DNA of 64,000 nt, taken from the NCBI GenBank assembly GCA_964035795.1, contig OZ038325.1, positions 6,457,332 to 6,521,331 of the forward strand, read 5' to 3'. Below, in pieces: positions 36,061 to 54,991 of this stretch. How positions within the stretch are numbered: position 1 is the stretch's first letter; the number at the start of each line of letters is the position of its first letter. Source of the stretch: Pterobdella sp. o SKG-2022. Lineage: Eukaryota; Annelida; Clitellata; Hirudinida; Piscicolidae. The position numbers were made by a program, and so were the translations under genes. Under the pieces are notes generated by a model. It did not search any database and was not told the origin of the DNA. It was given only the letters and a program-made list of their open reading frames with translations.

Positions 36061-36244
36061 TAATGTAATGCGATATTTATAAAGCGCTTTTCCTTATAGC
36101 TCAAAGCACTTGCTAAAAATTTAATGCAACAAAAGGCAAAAGCACACTATGGAACAGGTGCTAATTGTCGGTTCACCCAGGATCGAACTCGGTAACTTTA
36201 GATAATTAGTCTAATGCTCAAAAGTGGAGCTATAGTGGCCGACT
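36061..36244 (-). mobile_element. SINE type B, near full length
   Basis: Minus-strand order is a tRNA-like head (CTATAGCTC, GAGCATTAGACTAATTATC, GAGTTCGATCC), a body (AATTAGCACCTGTTCC), a TGCTTTGAGCTATAAGG segment, and the tail AAAAGCGCTTTATAAATATC. The anticodon stem TTAGA/TCTAA pairs perfectly around the loop CTAATTA. The head looks tRNA-Lys-like. The D-arm half of the A box is damaged. Confidence 0.8.
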
Positions 36245-37539
36245 GTTATACCAAAGCAGCGGAGTTGGGCATTCAATTGCTTTAATACGAATATTAAAAA
36301 GTAATATAACCCACTAAAATTTTGAATTAATTTATTTAATATCAATTACCCATGCAAACAAGATTTGTGGTGCGATTCAATGATTGATGTTCAATCAAAT
36401 TATGCTAGGAAAGTCACATGGATATACGTACCATAAAGTCGAGTTTAGATTATAAGTTTAATATTATTGTTATTATTATTAAAATAATTTAATTATTAGT
36501 TTAGTATTATTGTTATCATTACAAAACTTTAATTATTAGTTAAATCTTATCATCATACAAAAAATACCTCTAAATTTTAAGTCCAACATTGTTGTTACTA
36601 TCATAATTTTTTCTTAACTAATATCATTATGAACAACCCGATCTGACTGAACCAAGGTTTCGAGTGGCATGACATTACACTGAGCATGTAGAGGTATGAA
36701 GGTCGATTGAGGTATCGAAAATTAAATTTTTTAAAAATAAAAAATCGTATTCCAAAAATCCTTATTTTTGAAAAAGGAAACGATTAAAACCATATTAAAT
36801 ATCATATCGAACCATGATCAAAACATGTTTTTGGAAAGCTTTGTACAAAATTAATTTTTTTGCAGTGATTTTTAATTGAAAATAATAATATTACTCAATA
36901 AAATGGATACTATCACAGTTATCATTCAAAACCAGCAGTCTCTTAGGGCCAATACACCATACATTTACCCATACATAGAAAATCATTGGTGAATACAAAT
37001 GGTGCTTGAACATAGGTGATTTGCAACACTGATGTTGAGTTGTGGAGTCTGATAAGGGCTATATAAAGAAATTGATCTATTGATATAGCTAAGTAAAGAA
37101 ATTGATTGGTTGATATAGCTAAATAATGAGTTTGGTTGGTTGATACAGGCTGAATAAAGAATTTAATTGGCTGATATGGGTTATATAAAAGATTTGACTG
37201 GTAGATAATTACGAAGTGTATGAGTGCATTTTACTAATGACGGGGCTTAAACGCCGTACGGTGGAAGTTGAAAGTATAAATTAATAAAAACAAGAAACGA
37301 AATCGAAATGAAGTTATAAGAATAACAAAAAAAAATATTTTGAAATTGAAATTGAACATCACAAAGAGAAATAATGGTTAAAAATCAAAAAGTAGAAAAG
37401 CATTAAAATAGTACCTGATGATGATAATGATGATGTGATGCATAATATTAAGATAAAAACGAAAGGAGCATTGATAATGGTGATGATTATGATGATGGTA
37501 ACAATGATGATGATAGTGATAATAATAATGATGATGATT

Positions 37540-38420
37540 TCACACTATTGTGTTATCCAGGGCCATCTTGATGAACTGTAAAGATAATGAGCATGAACTA
37601 ATAATAATGAATATTAATTTTTCAGAAAAAATATTTTAAAAAATAATTAGTATAAAAATTAATAATTAATGAAATTAATTATAAACAAATAACCCACATC
37701 TTCATAATATATATTTATTATTCCAGTCTGGTTCTTGTCTTTTTCTCGGAACCTTATTATTGTATTTATTATTATTATTATCATTATTAATACTAATAAG
37801 GTTACTACTAGTGCTAAAATAATTGATAACAAAACTACTATAATAATAACGATAAGAATACCATTATCAGCAGTATTAAAGCTTCTCACCAACTAAAATA
37901 TAATCACTAGCAATAATATCATCATCAACATAATATTTAGAGTTACTATCATCATTATCAGGAATGTCAGTATATTCATTTTTAGAGCTATCATCATCAT
38001 CTTATTATCATCCTCATCATCATTATCTTCATCATCTTATCAACATCATCCTCATCATCATCATCACTTCCACCAACACTAATATCATCACCCCTCAATA
38101 CTTGGCAGTGAATACATGTAGCATGACACATATCTGGATGAAGTCATCAAGGGTGATGCAGTTGCGATCCTTGGAGTCAAAGAGACGGATGCACATTTTG
38201 CTGAAGTCTTTAGAGCTGGTTGAGTGAGAGGATGGTGGTTTGATGGAATGGAGTGGTTGGGTGTAGTGAGGTATGGTGTAATGGTGATTTAGTGTGATAG
38301 TGGTTTGGTGTGGTGAGATAATTTGTTTGGATGTTGCAGTGTGGTGGTAGGGTTTAGGGATGTACCTATGAGTGTTAAGTTCAATTATTTTTTTGCCACA
38401 TAAACACAAATAAATCAAAC

Positions 38421-38491
<71 letters not shown>

Positions 38492-39682
38492 ACACACACA
38501 TACACACACACACACACACACAAACATACAGATTGTATCCAAATGTTTGAAAAGCACTGTGTAGCTCTTCTGGATCGATTGTTCCCGACCTATCTGTGTC
38601 AAATCTGCCATAACAATAATAATAATAACTAAAAATACTAAAACAAAAATAAGAAAAATAATAGCAATAATAATAGTAATAAGAAGAAGAATAGGATTGA
38701 GAATATTAATAATAAGGATATAAATAACCTATCAAAGCAGTTTTTCCACTGCTTTATGTACGACCACAGAGCTGAAAACTCATGAATGTCTATGGTGCCA
38801 TTTCTATGTGGAATGTTAAAAACAAAAATAAAAAAACTCAATATTAATAACAATAGAATTATTTTAATAGGAAGATGATTATTTATATTAACAAAAAGAT
38901 TATCAATTTTAGCAACATGTTTTTCTTGATATTTGAGTGATAATAATGGTGAAAAAATAACAATAAAATTAAAAACTAAACAATAAAAATTATAAAATTT
39001 ACAATGAAAAAATTTTTTAAATATCATACTGGTCTTGGTCGAACATGCCGACCATCAGACGACATGTCTCAGAGTTAAATCCTGACCAATCAGCATTCAG
39101 CAGACTCCTTTCCAGCTCGTTTGCTGTTATCTTGCCATTCCCATCCTCATCTACAGCCTGTAGAATAATGGTGAAAGGGTTGGATAGTTTTTTTTTAGAT
39201 TTTATGTTTGTATGGGATTATAACAAAAAAAGTGGTTTCAAAGTTTTTATTTAGTATGTTAGTAGGATTATATTTGTAAAATCAAATGTATGAAGCTTTA
39301 TATATTTCAATTTTAGTATCATTTGTGGATATTTTAAACTGTATTATATAGTTTAATAGTCAGATAATATTTCAAAAAATAATGGAAATCTAGAAATTTT
39401 TATTAAAGATAATGTATCAATAAACAAATAAATTATACCCACAACAAACCAGCTCCATATTTCTGTGGGAATGTTGGGTGGTTTACGAGGATCAGTGGGA
39501 TAACCATGGGGTTCGAAGGAATGTTGTATGTTGTGACTCGGAGCAAACGGGTGGACTATATTGTTTGAAGGGATGTTGAACTGAGAAGAGTTGAAATTGT
39601 TGGGCTGTTGTGGGTTGAAATTGTTAGATTGGTGAAAGTTGCCAGGGTAAGGTGGAGGTGGTTCATTTGGATCCCAACTCAT
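37540..39682 (-). CDS. PEF1: Peflin-like penta-EF-hand Ca2+-binding protein
   Basis: Seven exons in phase: 39682-39443, 39157-39030, 38803-38729, 38604-38530, 38215-38102, 37752-37698, 37575-37540 (240 residues). An N-terminal Pro/Asn/Phe-rich tail (MSWDPNEPPPPYPG) is followed by five EF-hands. EF1 DEDGNGKITANE, EF2 DQDQNGTIDIHE and EF3 DTDRSGTIDPEE look canonical. EF4 (DSKDRNCITLDD) and EF5 (KDKNQTGIINIYYED) are degenerate. FSALWSYIKQWKNCF and DDFIQICVMLHV match peflin better than ALG-2 or sorcin. Peflin dimerises with ALG-2 (PDCD6) and tunes COPII-dependent ER export and Ca2+ signalling. EF2 appears canonical here although it is usually weak in peflin. The ATG is preceded closely by a TTTATAG acceptor-like site. 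Confidence 0.9.
38426..38522. repeat. (AC)n/(GT)n microsatellite at a peflin splice donor
   Basis: A near-continuous CA tract with a few CATA interruptions. On the gene strand it is the first ~100 nt of the intron after peflin exon 4 (donor GTATGTTTGTGTGTG at 38529). The other end of the same intron (38216-38340) is A/C-rich. Confidence 0.95.
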
Positions 39683-41719
39683 TTTTACTATAAAATTTTC
39701 CTTGAAATTGATAAGAATTTACGAAACGATATTTAGTTCAAGTAGGGATGGGTGAGTGTTATTTAAATTACTTCCTTGTTCAAGTTTTTTGAAAACACAA
39801 GCTTTATTGAATAAAAAATTTTTATTTTACAAAAAAAATTTTTTTATACATATGAACAGTCAAAAAAAAATCAATATAAAACACTATAGTGCCCTAAAAC
39901 TATTATAGTTTTTTGACCATTCATCTATACTCAAAAATGTTCAATAAATTTCAATTATTTTTACATCAAGATTTTTTTTAGCGAACGCCACATCATTTTA
40001 CCATATGCAGTGACCTTTTCACTTTGAAGCTTTTAAGACGTTTAAAACCATGGCATTCTTGATCGAGCTGGAAATCAATTGATCTTTGAGAAATCCAAAT
40101 AACCTTGATGACAATAGCAGATCTGGACTTTCAACTGGATTTAACAAAAATGTGCTCAAAATGATTAGAACTTTTAGAAATATGCAATGGAAAAAGTTCA
40201 GTTTTAGCATTGACAACAGCTGCAGCTCTTTTCTGGATATAAGAAAGTTCATTGGTTTTGTAAAGTTCGTTTTGTCCATCGAAGTACAAGAAGAAACCGA
40301 AAGTTTTAGACTAACATTAAAACAAACCAAGTATATGTTTAAAAGTAAAAAGTATCAAACAAGTAAACTAGGATTAATCTGTCTTGAATAATATATTCTT
40401 AAATAATAAAAAATCAATCTAAAAATTTGGTCTCGAAGAGGGTGGAGTGATAGGAGAAGTCAACTCTCCCAATATGAATAAAAGGACTTCAGAATTTTTA
40501 ATGGGAATGCGGGTAAGGCAGAGAGAAGAAATATTATAAGAATGTTTTAGACGTCCTTAATGTTTCGACCAGCTGTGTTTCTAAGATATTTCAGTGTTTT
40601 TGAATTTTTTTTTGCTGAATTTTTTGATTTTTTTATATTTCTTAATTATTTGCATTGAAAAAAAAAATTAATCTACTAAAATATAGGATAAATAATTTAT
40701 AAAAATATATGTTCAAAACAGCGGTTGACATCCTGAAATAAGCAGAAATATAAAACCCTTTAACTTCAAATTGTATAAATTTTTGAATTCATAAAATTTT
40801 TTTTTCTAAATAAATCAGAAAAATTGTTAGCAGCACTTAACAAAGAACTTAAATATCTTAAGCCACTCATATATCCAATAAAAAATACAGCACAAAAAAT
40901 TTAAAAGCGAACCATAAAGAAAAAAATATTTAAAATCCTAAATTAACAAAATAAACAGACGATTAGCCTCAATTATCGTCCAGTGTCTCCCAAAGGTACT
41001 TTTCGACAATTCTTGATTGTTTGATATATGACCTCAGAAGATTTTTTAAAAAATTTTATTCTAGAATATTCCCCAAAAGTGATAAGAAATAAGTTTTTTT
41101 TCAAATAAATCAAAAACCCAAAGACACAAATTGTAAGAAAAAAACCCAATGTATATATTAATTTGATTCACTAAGCTTTTTGCAATACAAACTTACAATA
41201 TGAATTGACACAAAGTATTCTCAAACTCCACTCAAATATTCTTTAAACCGCCACCTAACCAGCACACACATCATTCAATATCCCGACTTTATATTTTCGT
41301 AAAAAAAAATAAATACTTGAGTAAAAAAAACAAAAAATATTTGAGTGAATTTTTTTAGCAAATAAACTTAGAAGATCAATAGAAAGTCATTAACTTAAAA
41401 GAGAATGTTTACCAAGTAATTGCAAATTGCCACGGCAACAACCAAAATTCTAACTTCTCCAATTGTTATACTTGTTTAATTTTAAAAACCTAATAATAAT
41501 AACAATAATAATAACAACAGTAGTTATCATTACAACGCCAAAAACCGAATAATACACTTTTAAACTCATTTATTCGTCCATCCATACATCATCTGACTTA
41601 AATACATCTTACTGTCTCTCAATTCATTCATCCGTTTATGCTGATCAGCACATTCATTCAAATACTTATGCATGCATTCATTCCTATATGCATTAATTCT
41701 TCAATCTATCTTTCATGTA

Positions 41720-41895
41720 TTCATCCATTCATTTATTCATACACCCATCCATTCATTCATCCACCCATCCATTCATTCATCCATCCATTCATTCATCCAC
41801 CCATCCATTCATTCATCCACCCATTCATTCATTCATTCATCCACCCATCCATCATTCATTCATTATTCCATCCATGCATTCATCACTCATGGTGC
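41720..41895 (+). repeat. (CATT)n/(CATC)n tetranucleotide repeats
   Basis: Mixed CATTCATTCATCCACCCATC units over about 180 bp, with a longer shared unit of CCACCCATCCATTCATTCAT. Open frames across it in several registers are only repeat translations. Confidence 0.9.
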
Positions 41896-42451
41896 CATAA
41901 AGAGAAGTAGAGTCTTTAAAACCTCATCAAAACTCCTATATTGTTTTCCACCTGTATGACACGTCATCTGCCCATTAATATACTTTGGATGGGTGATGGT
42001 GTGTAGGTGTGGTGTGGGATGAAGATTGGGGTGGTGTTGTGTGGGGTCTGTTGTGGTAGGAGGTTGTAGTTGGTGTGTTGTGGTTGAGTGGTGGTGTGTA
42101 GGTGTAGTGGGGGTAGTAAAGTGTGTGGTGGTGAAGTTGGATAGTGGTTTGTTGTGTTGAGTTGTGGGTTGTAGTTGGTGTGTTGTGATTTGATTGGGTG
42201 TTGTGGGTGTAGGGGAATGGTGAAGTTGTGGTGTGGTTGGGTGTTGTGGTAGGGTGGGTGTAGTGGTGTTGTCTGGTGGTAGTGAGTGAGGTGTAATGTG
42301 CCCTGAATGTGTTGCAGTGTTCTGGTAGTAGTGATGAGATCAAATGATATCTAATGGCGTGTGATTAGGAGAAGAGTGGTGGGGGCTTTAAATTGTTACA
42401 TAATTAGTGTTTTTCTCCAGCTATAATGAGAAGAGTTACGAATTTTGAATT

Positions 42452-42545
42452 TTTTTTTATTGAAACACGATGCTTTTCGTTATCAAAGTAACATTTTCAA
42501 GTGTGAAGCTAATGTTTTGTGATAATTTATGTTTTTTGTGTTTTT
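42452..42545 (+). mobile_element. Fragment of the GCTTTTCGT foldback family
   Basis: It reads ACACGATGCTTTTCGTTATC, then AAAGTAACATTTTCAAGTGTGA. The order GCTTTTCGTTA, AGTAACAT, TCAAGTGTGA is shared with 44690-44775 (reverse), 44930-45110 and 63847-64000. Only one arm is evident here. Confidence 0.5.
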
Positions 42546-43684
42546 TAGACACTATCTTGTTGTATAAAAAAACAAATTTAATGATTTCAACTTTTTTATC
42601 GCATCATAAAGGAATTGAGAACTAAAAAGTTAACTTTATTTAAACTCGCAAGTTTAAATATCAAAACGGCAACTTAAGAGAGCTATAAAATAGAAAACTG
42701 ATAATAACATGTGAACAAAAATAAAAAGATCTACTGTTTGCTGAAAAAAATTTTCTTTAGTTTTTTTATGGTTATTATCCATTTATTTTTGAGTAATTTT
42801 AAAAATATTTGTTAATTTAGCTATTATTATATTTATTTTTGTTGTTATTTTTATTGTTTAGTACTCATTTTTTTTTATTGTTTTTATTTTTTCTGTTATT
42901 ATGATTATTATTATTATTGTGATAGGACAGAGGTGTCAAGGTCATTATAGACTTGACACGTGAGTGTGATGGTTGGGTCGTCAAATGAGTCCATAAGAAT
43001 AAAAAAAATAATAAATAAAACAATAATTAGAATAATTAGAAAAAAAAATAATGAAAATAATAAAAAAAACAATAATAAAAAAAATAAAAATAATAATAAA
43101 AATACGAGTATAACAATTGGAATTCATAAAAAAAATTAATATTAATGAGAAAAAAACGTAGTTTATTGATGGAAAAATACCGCAATAACACCAATATTAA
43201 TTATTATATTTTTCTTTGAAATAATTATTTTTAAAATTTTTTTACATCTATGAATATTTTTATTAAAGCATAAAAAAATTTTTGAAACACTTTTAATTTA
43301 AAACAACTTTTTTGGTCAACAACAACTTTAACAATAAATTTACAATGGTTTGAAAGCCATGTATTTTTTTAAGATATATGAATCTTCGTAAATGTTCATA
43401 CAAAATCATTTTCGTAAATAAAATTAAAACATGTACAACAAACATTTTAATTATAGTACAACGTGGATATAAAAAATTTACTCGAATGTAAACTATAAAA
43501 TTTACGTAAACTTACATTGTAATTTGTCAAGTAAAATTTCTTCTAACCATTTAGAATGTGTTATTTACATGCAGAATCTTAACAATATTACATGCAAAGA
43601 AACTCATTCTCAAAAAATATCAACTAACTAACAACATTAAACAATGATTTCACAGTTGGAGCTTCATTTACATTGACATTTTTG

Positions 43685-43850
43685 CTACATTATTTACATC
43701 TGTAAAACCATCAAATCTTTATATTTGTAAAACCATCAAAATTTACATTTTTACTTTGTAACACCATCAAAATTTACATCTTTATACTGTGACACCATCA
43801 AAATTTGCATCTTTACTTTATAACACCATCCAAATTTACACCAATAAAAC
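43685..43850 (+). repeat. Short tandem array of a ~33-bp ACCATC-AAATTTACATC unit
   Basis: Four to five degenerate copies of a unit containing ACCATCAAAATTTACATC followed by TTTA and TGTAACACC. It lies just downstream of the PRDM14 stop codon, so it may fall within its 3' UTR. Confidence 0.7.
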
Positions 43851-43920
43851 TGTACCGCCCCCAACATCTTCACATATCATAAATTCTGTTACATACGGAC
43901 TTCCCCTTTTTCGACATCAT

Positions 43921-49633
<5,713 letters not shown>

Positions 49634-50313
49634 TTCCGCCAAAGATCATGAGTATAATCACTAAAAATTGGAATTATTTTTCAAATTTTTTTTCATAATG
49701 TATTTAAATACTTTTTTAAAATTTTTTTTAATGAATCTTTTTATAAAATTTTTTTACATTGATTTCTTACAAATTTTTTTTCCTAAAACAAAAATGTTTC
49801 AATTTCAAACAAATAAATAGTATAATTCGGAAATTATATTTTCGATTCACAAAAAATTCTTACAATTAATGGATATCTAAAGAGGTTTAAGGCTCTGACC
49901 GCTCTTTGCTGTCTTATATACCTGATACTGCTACTCATGGTCAATGGTTATTCCGAAGTGTTTTTATTTTATGCTAGTTTAAGCTGAAAATGTATTCATT
50001 AAGAAAATAGAAAAATTTATGAATGAATGATTTGTTTGAAATATCTTCAAAAAAACTGAAAGATGATCATGAAAAATACTGTAAAACAAAAAAAACAATG
50101 ACATTTGAATCTATTCAAAGTCTTTTGTTTCAACTTTTAAACTTCCGGTTAATTTTTCAGCATCATCAATTTTAATTAGTATGGTGCGTGTTTAGCTGGC
50201 ACCAGACTATAAATAGAGAATCTTTTCTGTTTTTATTCTTTATCAAACTAAAATTTTTACAACCAAACTTATACACACACTATTTTTTTCTCTTTCTCTC
50301 TCTCTCTCTTTCT

Positions 50314-50365
<52 letters not shown>

Positions 50366-52225
50366 GATCTATCGAGGATTAAGGTAACAATCGAGAGAGC
50401 GTTTCTCACAAGATCATTATCATTACTTCACTCTTTACATCATCTTCTTCCTCCTCTTCTTATCATCGTCTTTATCATTTCCTTCCTCATTCACTCATAA
50501 TTATATTCTTTCTTTTCATTCTCACCATCTTTTTATTCATAACCAGTAACCACCATTTTGTTTTATTTTATAACTTTATCAGATTTTTACCTTCATTTTT
50601 TTATTACATCATTATCATCTCTACTTGTTTCAAACTCTTTTTTCCAAGATCGTCGTTCTTCTCTCCATCACCAACTTCATCTTCTTCTTCTCCATCATCT
50701 TCGTTTTGTATAGTAACAACAATCAAACGGAAATCGGGTCTTTACATTGATTTAGTCTCTGGTACGTCTAAAAGCGACTCTTGTATGAAGTGACACAACA
50801 CACACATAGATAAAAACAAAAATACGCACGTAAACAAGTGAAATCTTCGAGAACTGAAACAATAATAACAATTACTGTTATAAACTGAAGTAAACGCTTA
50901 CATCCTCGAACACACAAATACACACACAAGAACACAGACACTCACAAGAATAAATACACGCCAAGAAGACACACAGGAAAAGGATCAAAGCATGATATAT
51001 GGCTGGCTTTCCTACTCTTTGTAATTTTTATTTTCAATTTAAAGTAAATTTTCTTTAAATTATAAAAAAAATTATATTCATGTTGAGAGTATTATTGCTT
51101 ACTCAAGTGTTTATAATAGCAAATATTCACAGTGAAATAGAAAAATGTCATATTATCTACATGTCTCTACGCTAAGTCACCAAGATGATATGTTTTCTGC
51201 GTTCTGATTGGATACCAGAGAACCAATAAAATGTGAGGGTGGAGCATATGGAAAAGATGGATGAATAGGGAGATTTTAAATGAAAAATGGCGCCTTTCAT
51301 AGGAACCACAGCTAGGGTATAGAAATTTTTTTGAAAAATTTTAACGGTTTTTTTGATTTATGATGATGAAAGTAATAGTGAAAATACTCACATCAAGATT
51401 TTTTCTTTTTTAATACAATTTTTATTTTATTTAATAAAATAAATTCACTTTTTTAAAACAAGAACATTTGAAAAAAAATCCGAAAAAATTTAGAAAATTT
51501 AAGTTTCAAATTTTAATTACCAAAAAATTATCAAAAACTTAAAAAAGCGTCTCAAAAACAACCGAAGTTAGTGGGTTAAACAACAACAAATAGCACTTGA
51601 AATGTTGTAAATCTATGAGCTAAACAAGATTTTTTGAAAAGTTTAATTTTTAGCCTTAAAATTTAAGCCCAATGGTCTGTTTATGCAAACATCTTTGCAA
51701 ATTGTGCGCTCCATAAATGAATTAATGGTAATATTATAAATTTATTAAGCCACTGACCAAAAAGCTTTATGAATTATCTTCATCAATTATTACACCACTT
51801 TTCATCATAATCATCATTATACTTATCATCATTTTCACCACTCCCCTTCTCCTTCACCATCATCATCACCATCACTTCTTTTTTTCTTCATCTTCTTATT
51901 CTTTCCCATCATCATCACCAGTTTTGGCAATACCTTTTCTCAAAATTATGTTAGCATACTGGGCACTCTCTCTGCATTTTAAATTTTAATACTCGTTCAG
52001 TTATCAACCGTTGAAGGATGTTGACAATGAGATAACAATAGAAAACTACTGATTTTTGTATGTATGATGGTTTGTTTTATGATATATTTAATATTATTAG
52101 ATTAGTAGCAATAACTAGGCTGTCAAACCTAATGACTGGGACATGCAGAGCGATATATTTTAAAATAATTATTACTATGAAGTTATAATAATATTATTGA
52201 GATCAAACCTCATTAATATTCTTGA
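49634..52225. other. Intergenic region upstream of PRDM14, with a (CT)n(CA)n tract
   Basis: The PRDM14 promoter and the FUOM 3' flank lie here. A pyrimidine tract followed by (CA)n spans about 50290-50364. The 50400-50950 segment is rich in CATC/CTTC and then in ACACA. No supported coding exon and no nameable promoter motif seen. Confidence 0.6.
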
Positions 52226-54154
52226 TTATTTATTATAAAGCGCTTCATAAAGTTGCAACAAACAAACGCACCCTGTGGCAACGACACAAAATGACTTCTT
52301 GGCTTCTTCGTAGAACTCAAACCTTTGATACTTTTTAATCCTATATGGCGCCTGAAATTTTTCATCAGCATAAATTGAATTTATCAGAAAAATTTGATAA
52401 TTCTTATAAAATACTTCCAACATATAGCGATATTTTTAGTGGTGTTTATTTATTATATAATATTTTTTAATTACATAGCGTCTTCAACACCAACATTATT
52501 TCTATGAAAATCGCGCTGCACGAACAAAAAAGGGTGAAAAAAATAAAAAATTGGAATATACAATACCACAGAAAAATGAAACTGATGTCATGGAAAAGCC
52601 TAGACCAAATAGTGAAAAAAAAACAAAAAAAAATAGGTTTGTATTAGGTTAATAAATGCTTTAATTTCTTCACAATGGGACTTACAATTTGGCAGTCGTT
52701 TTTCCGCATAGTATCGTAAATACTTTGCCAAATGCTCGGTTCTTTCTCGCTGTACTTTCCGTCTTTATCACTTTGTTCTACCCCCATTAACGCTACCTAT
52801 CGAATAAAATTTACTCTCTTTTAAAACCACCCTGATTTTTAAGCCACCAAGCGCGTGTAAAACGATTAAAACAAAAAATATTAATATCTTTCAATTATTG
52901 GTAGATAAATCAAAAAGAAATAAAATTCAAAGATAAATAAAAAAGAAAAAAACACAATAATACTAGTAACTAAAACAAAAATATTAGTAAAAATAATATC
53001 AATATAAATGATATTTAAATAATAGTATAAAAACAACAAGAATAATGAAAAAAAAACAACAATAATAATAAAAAAAACAACAATAATAATAAAATAAACA
53101 ACAACAACAACGATATTAATAAAAACAACAATAATAATAATAAACTACAGAGTCATCATAAGTATCAAGAGGGAAGAATTTGAGGATGGCGTTCAACAGA
53201 GGAATGACGGAGTGGCCTGAAACAAGGTTATCATTTGTTATCGACCACTGTTTACTATATATATATAATGAAAATAAAGATATATATAAAATTTGAAATC
53301 TGAGACTAATGAGAAACAAAGGATCATTATCCTATATTTGAAAATGTAATAATGATAATGGTGGTGATGATAATGATAATAATGATGCTTTTTTTGTCTA
53401 AACAGAAAATTTTTATCACATTCCAAAGAAACTTGTAGTTAATAAGAAGGAATGATAACAAATAATCATGAAAGGAATTTTAAAATGATAAATAAAATAA
53501 AATATAGAAAATAGATTTGAATTCACAAACATGAACATCATACCATCTGCTCGTACCTCTGTTGGACCACACCTACATATAGATGCTGTTGGGAAGTGGG
53601 CATCTGCTAACACTGTGGTAATTATGGTTTTGTTATTTTTATTTCCATAACCCATAATAACAAAACAATAGCAAAACAACAGATTTAACAGAAGAACCAC
53701 AAAGTATGATTGGAAGGACAAAAAAAAACACTACGAACAGAAACATTTCAAATTATAACTAAAAAAACTCAACACTAAAAAAACAAAACAACAAACCAAT
53801 ACAAAATAATTGAAAAAAATTTACTAACACCAATAAAATAACACTACAACAACACAAACAAGCCACACAACAAAACCAACACACCACCGACAAACCAAAA
53901 CAACACTAACTCAACAAACAAACACAACTAAAACAACACTAACGAGCCAAAAACCAATACAACAAAAACTCAAATGTACCATTAAAACAACAACACCAAC
54001 ATACTAATACAACAACAACACCAGCACACCAATACAACAAAAACACCAACACACCAATAGTATCCCCATGGCCAGCTGCACTCATGTTATAAAGAAGTTG
54101 AGGTGACAGAATTGATGGAATATTGTTCAAAGGCATCACTTCAACTGAGAACAT
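52226..54154 (-). CDS. FUOM: Fucose mutarotase (RbsD/FucU family)
   Basis: Five exons in phase: 54154-54055, 53612-53544, 53216-53149, 52796-52686, 52351-52226 (157 residues, as in the family). Signatures in order: IPSILSPQLLYNMSAAGHGD with the catalytic-region His of GHGD, VLADAHFPTASICRCGP, EVRADG, LLNAILKFFPLDTY, PSIWQSIYDTM and KYQRFEFYEEAKKSFCVVAT. It interconverts alpha- and beta-L-fucose anomers in the cytosol, feeding fucose salvage toward GDP-fucose. The start is either the ATG at 54154 or the one at 54136; the latter lies just after a TTCTCAG acceptor-like site and gives MPLNNIPSILS, closer to the family start. The C-terminus (LLQLYEALYNK) departs from the family and its DNA resembles the SINE B tail. 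Confidence 0.92.
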
Positions 54155-54991
54155 TTAATATTGCAATGATTAGTATCTAAATGAATCTATGTTGTTTTTT
54201 ATTTTTATGATAAAGGTTTCAATGAACTTTAGTTTGATGTGAGAATAGAGAACACAGATGTATTAGTTCACAAATTATTTTCAAAATTACTATCAGATTT
54301 GTTTAATATTATTTCATTTTCTGCAGAAGCATAACAATTTTAAAATATTTATCTATTAATTCAAGAGTTTTCTAAATATTGATAATTTTATTTAATAAAA
54401 AAAACCTTTAGTTGGTTGTGTTCAGTTGATTTTGAGTATTTTACACCACAACTTTTTTTATGAGTATTTTGAGTATTAACTTTTAGCTTATCTAGGTAAA
54501 CGTCTAACGCTTAATAAGATAAATTTTTAAGTTAAACCAAAATTCTTCATTTATTTGAAAAAATTCGAAATATTAACAAGTCTATAGCTTTGAAACAGAA
54601 AATGATTTTGAAATTTTAAAAATAATAATTATAAAAACAAAACTAGCAAATCTGTAATAGAAACAAACACAAAAAAACCTGACTTAAGATGATCAACAAA
54701 TTTTGAATCAATTAGTTTAATTAAATAATTTATTTCTTTTAGAATTACATAACTTTAGATGAAAAAAACACTACACATGAATTTTAAACAAAATACTACA
54801 CATAAATACAAACACTATAACAAAACCCACATTCAGCTTGGATAAATGACTCCAAACAAAACTACACAGTTTCAATCAAAATTCCGACATCAACACAAAA
54901 CCACATAACTTCACAACAAACTACACACAACTTCACACATAACTTTTCCCAAAACCACACCCAACCTCCCACAAAAACAACGACACATGTG
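54155..54991. other. Spacer between CCDC40 stop and FUOM start
   Basis: About 840 bp, same-strand neighbours. The part next to the CCDC40 stop (54760-54990) is strongly C/A-rich on the plus strand (G/T-rich on the gene strand), the same bias seen after splice donors elsewhere here. The rest is AT-rich. No exon supported. Confidence 0.5.

Larger units (their letters stand above)
39683..43920. other. Intergenic region, peflin to PRDM14
   Basis: 4.2 kb with no supported gene. It contains an ATTC/CATC tetranucleotide block (41720-41895), a G/T-rich block (41985-42345), a foldback-related copy (42452-42545) and a tandem repeat (43685-43850). An open plus frame at 40086-40391 has no recognisable content. 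Confidence 0.6.

Noticed and set aside
40086..40391. 101-codon plus-strand open frame
   Set aside because: No recognisable domain, AT-biased composition, also open on the other strand, and no splice context.
41985..42345. Minus-strand frame rich in HTT/TTP residues as a coding exon
   Set aside because: Low-complexity A/C-rich sequence of the type seen at intron 3' ends here; no conserved protein pattern.
43685..43850. CRISPR-like array
   Set aside because: The units are contiguous degenerate tandem repeats without unique spacers, in a eukaryotic context.
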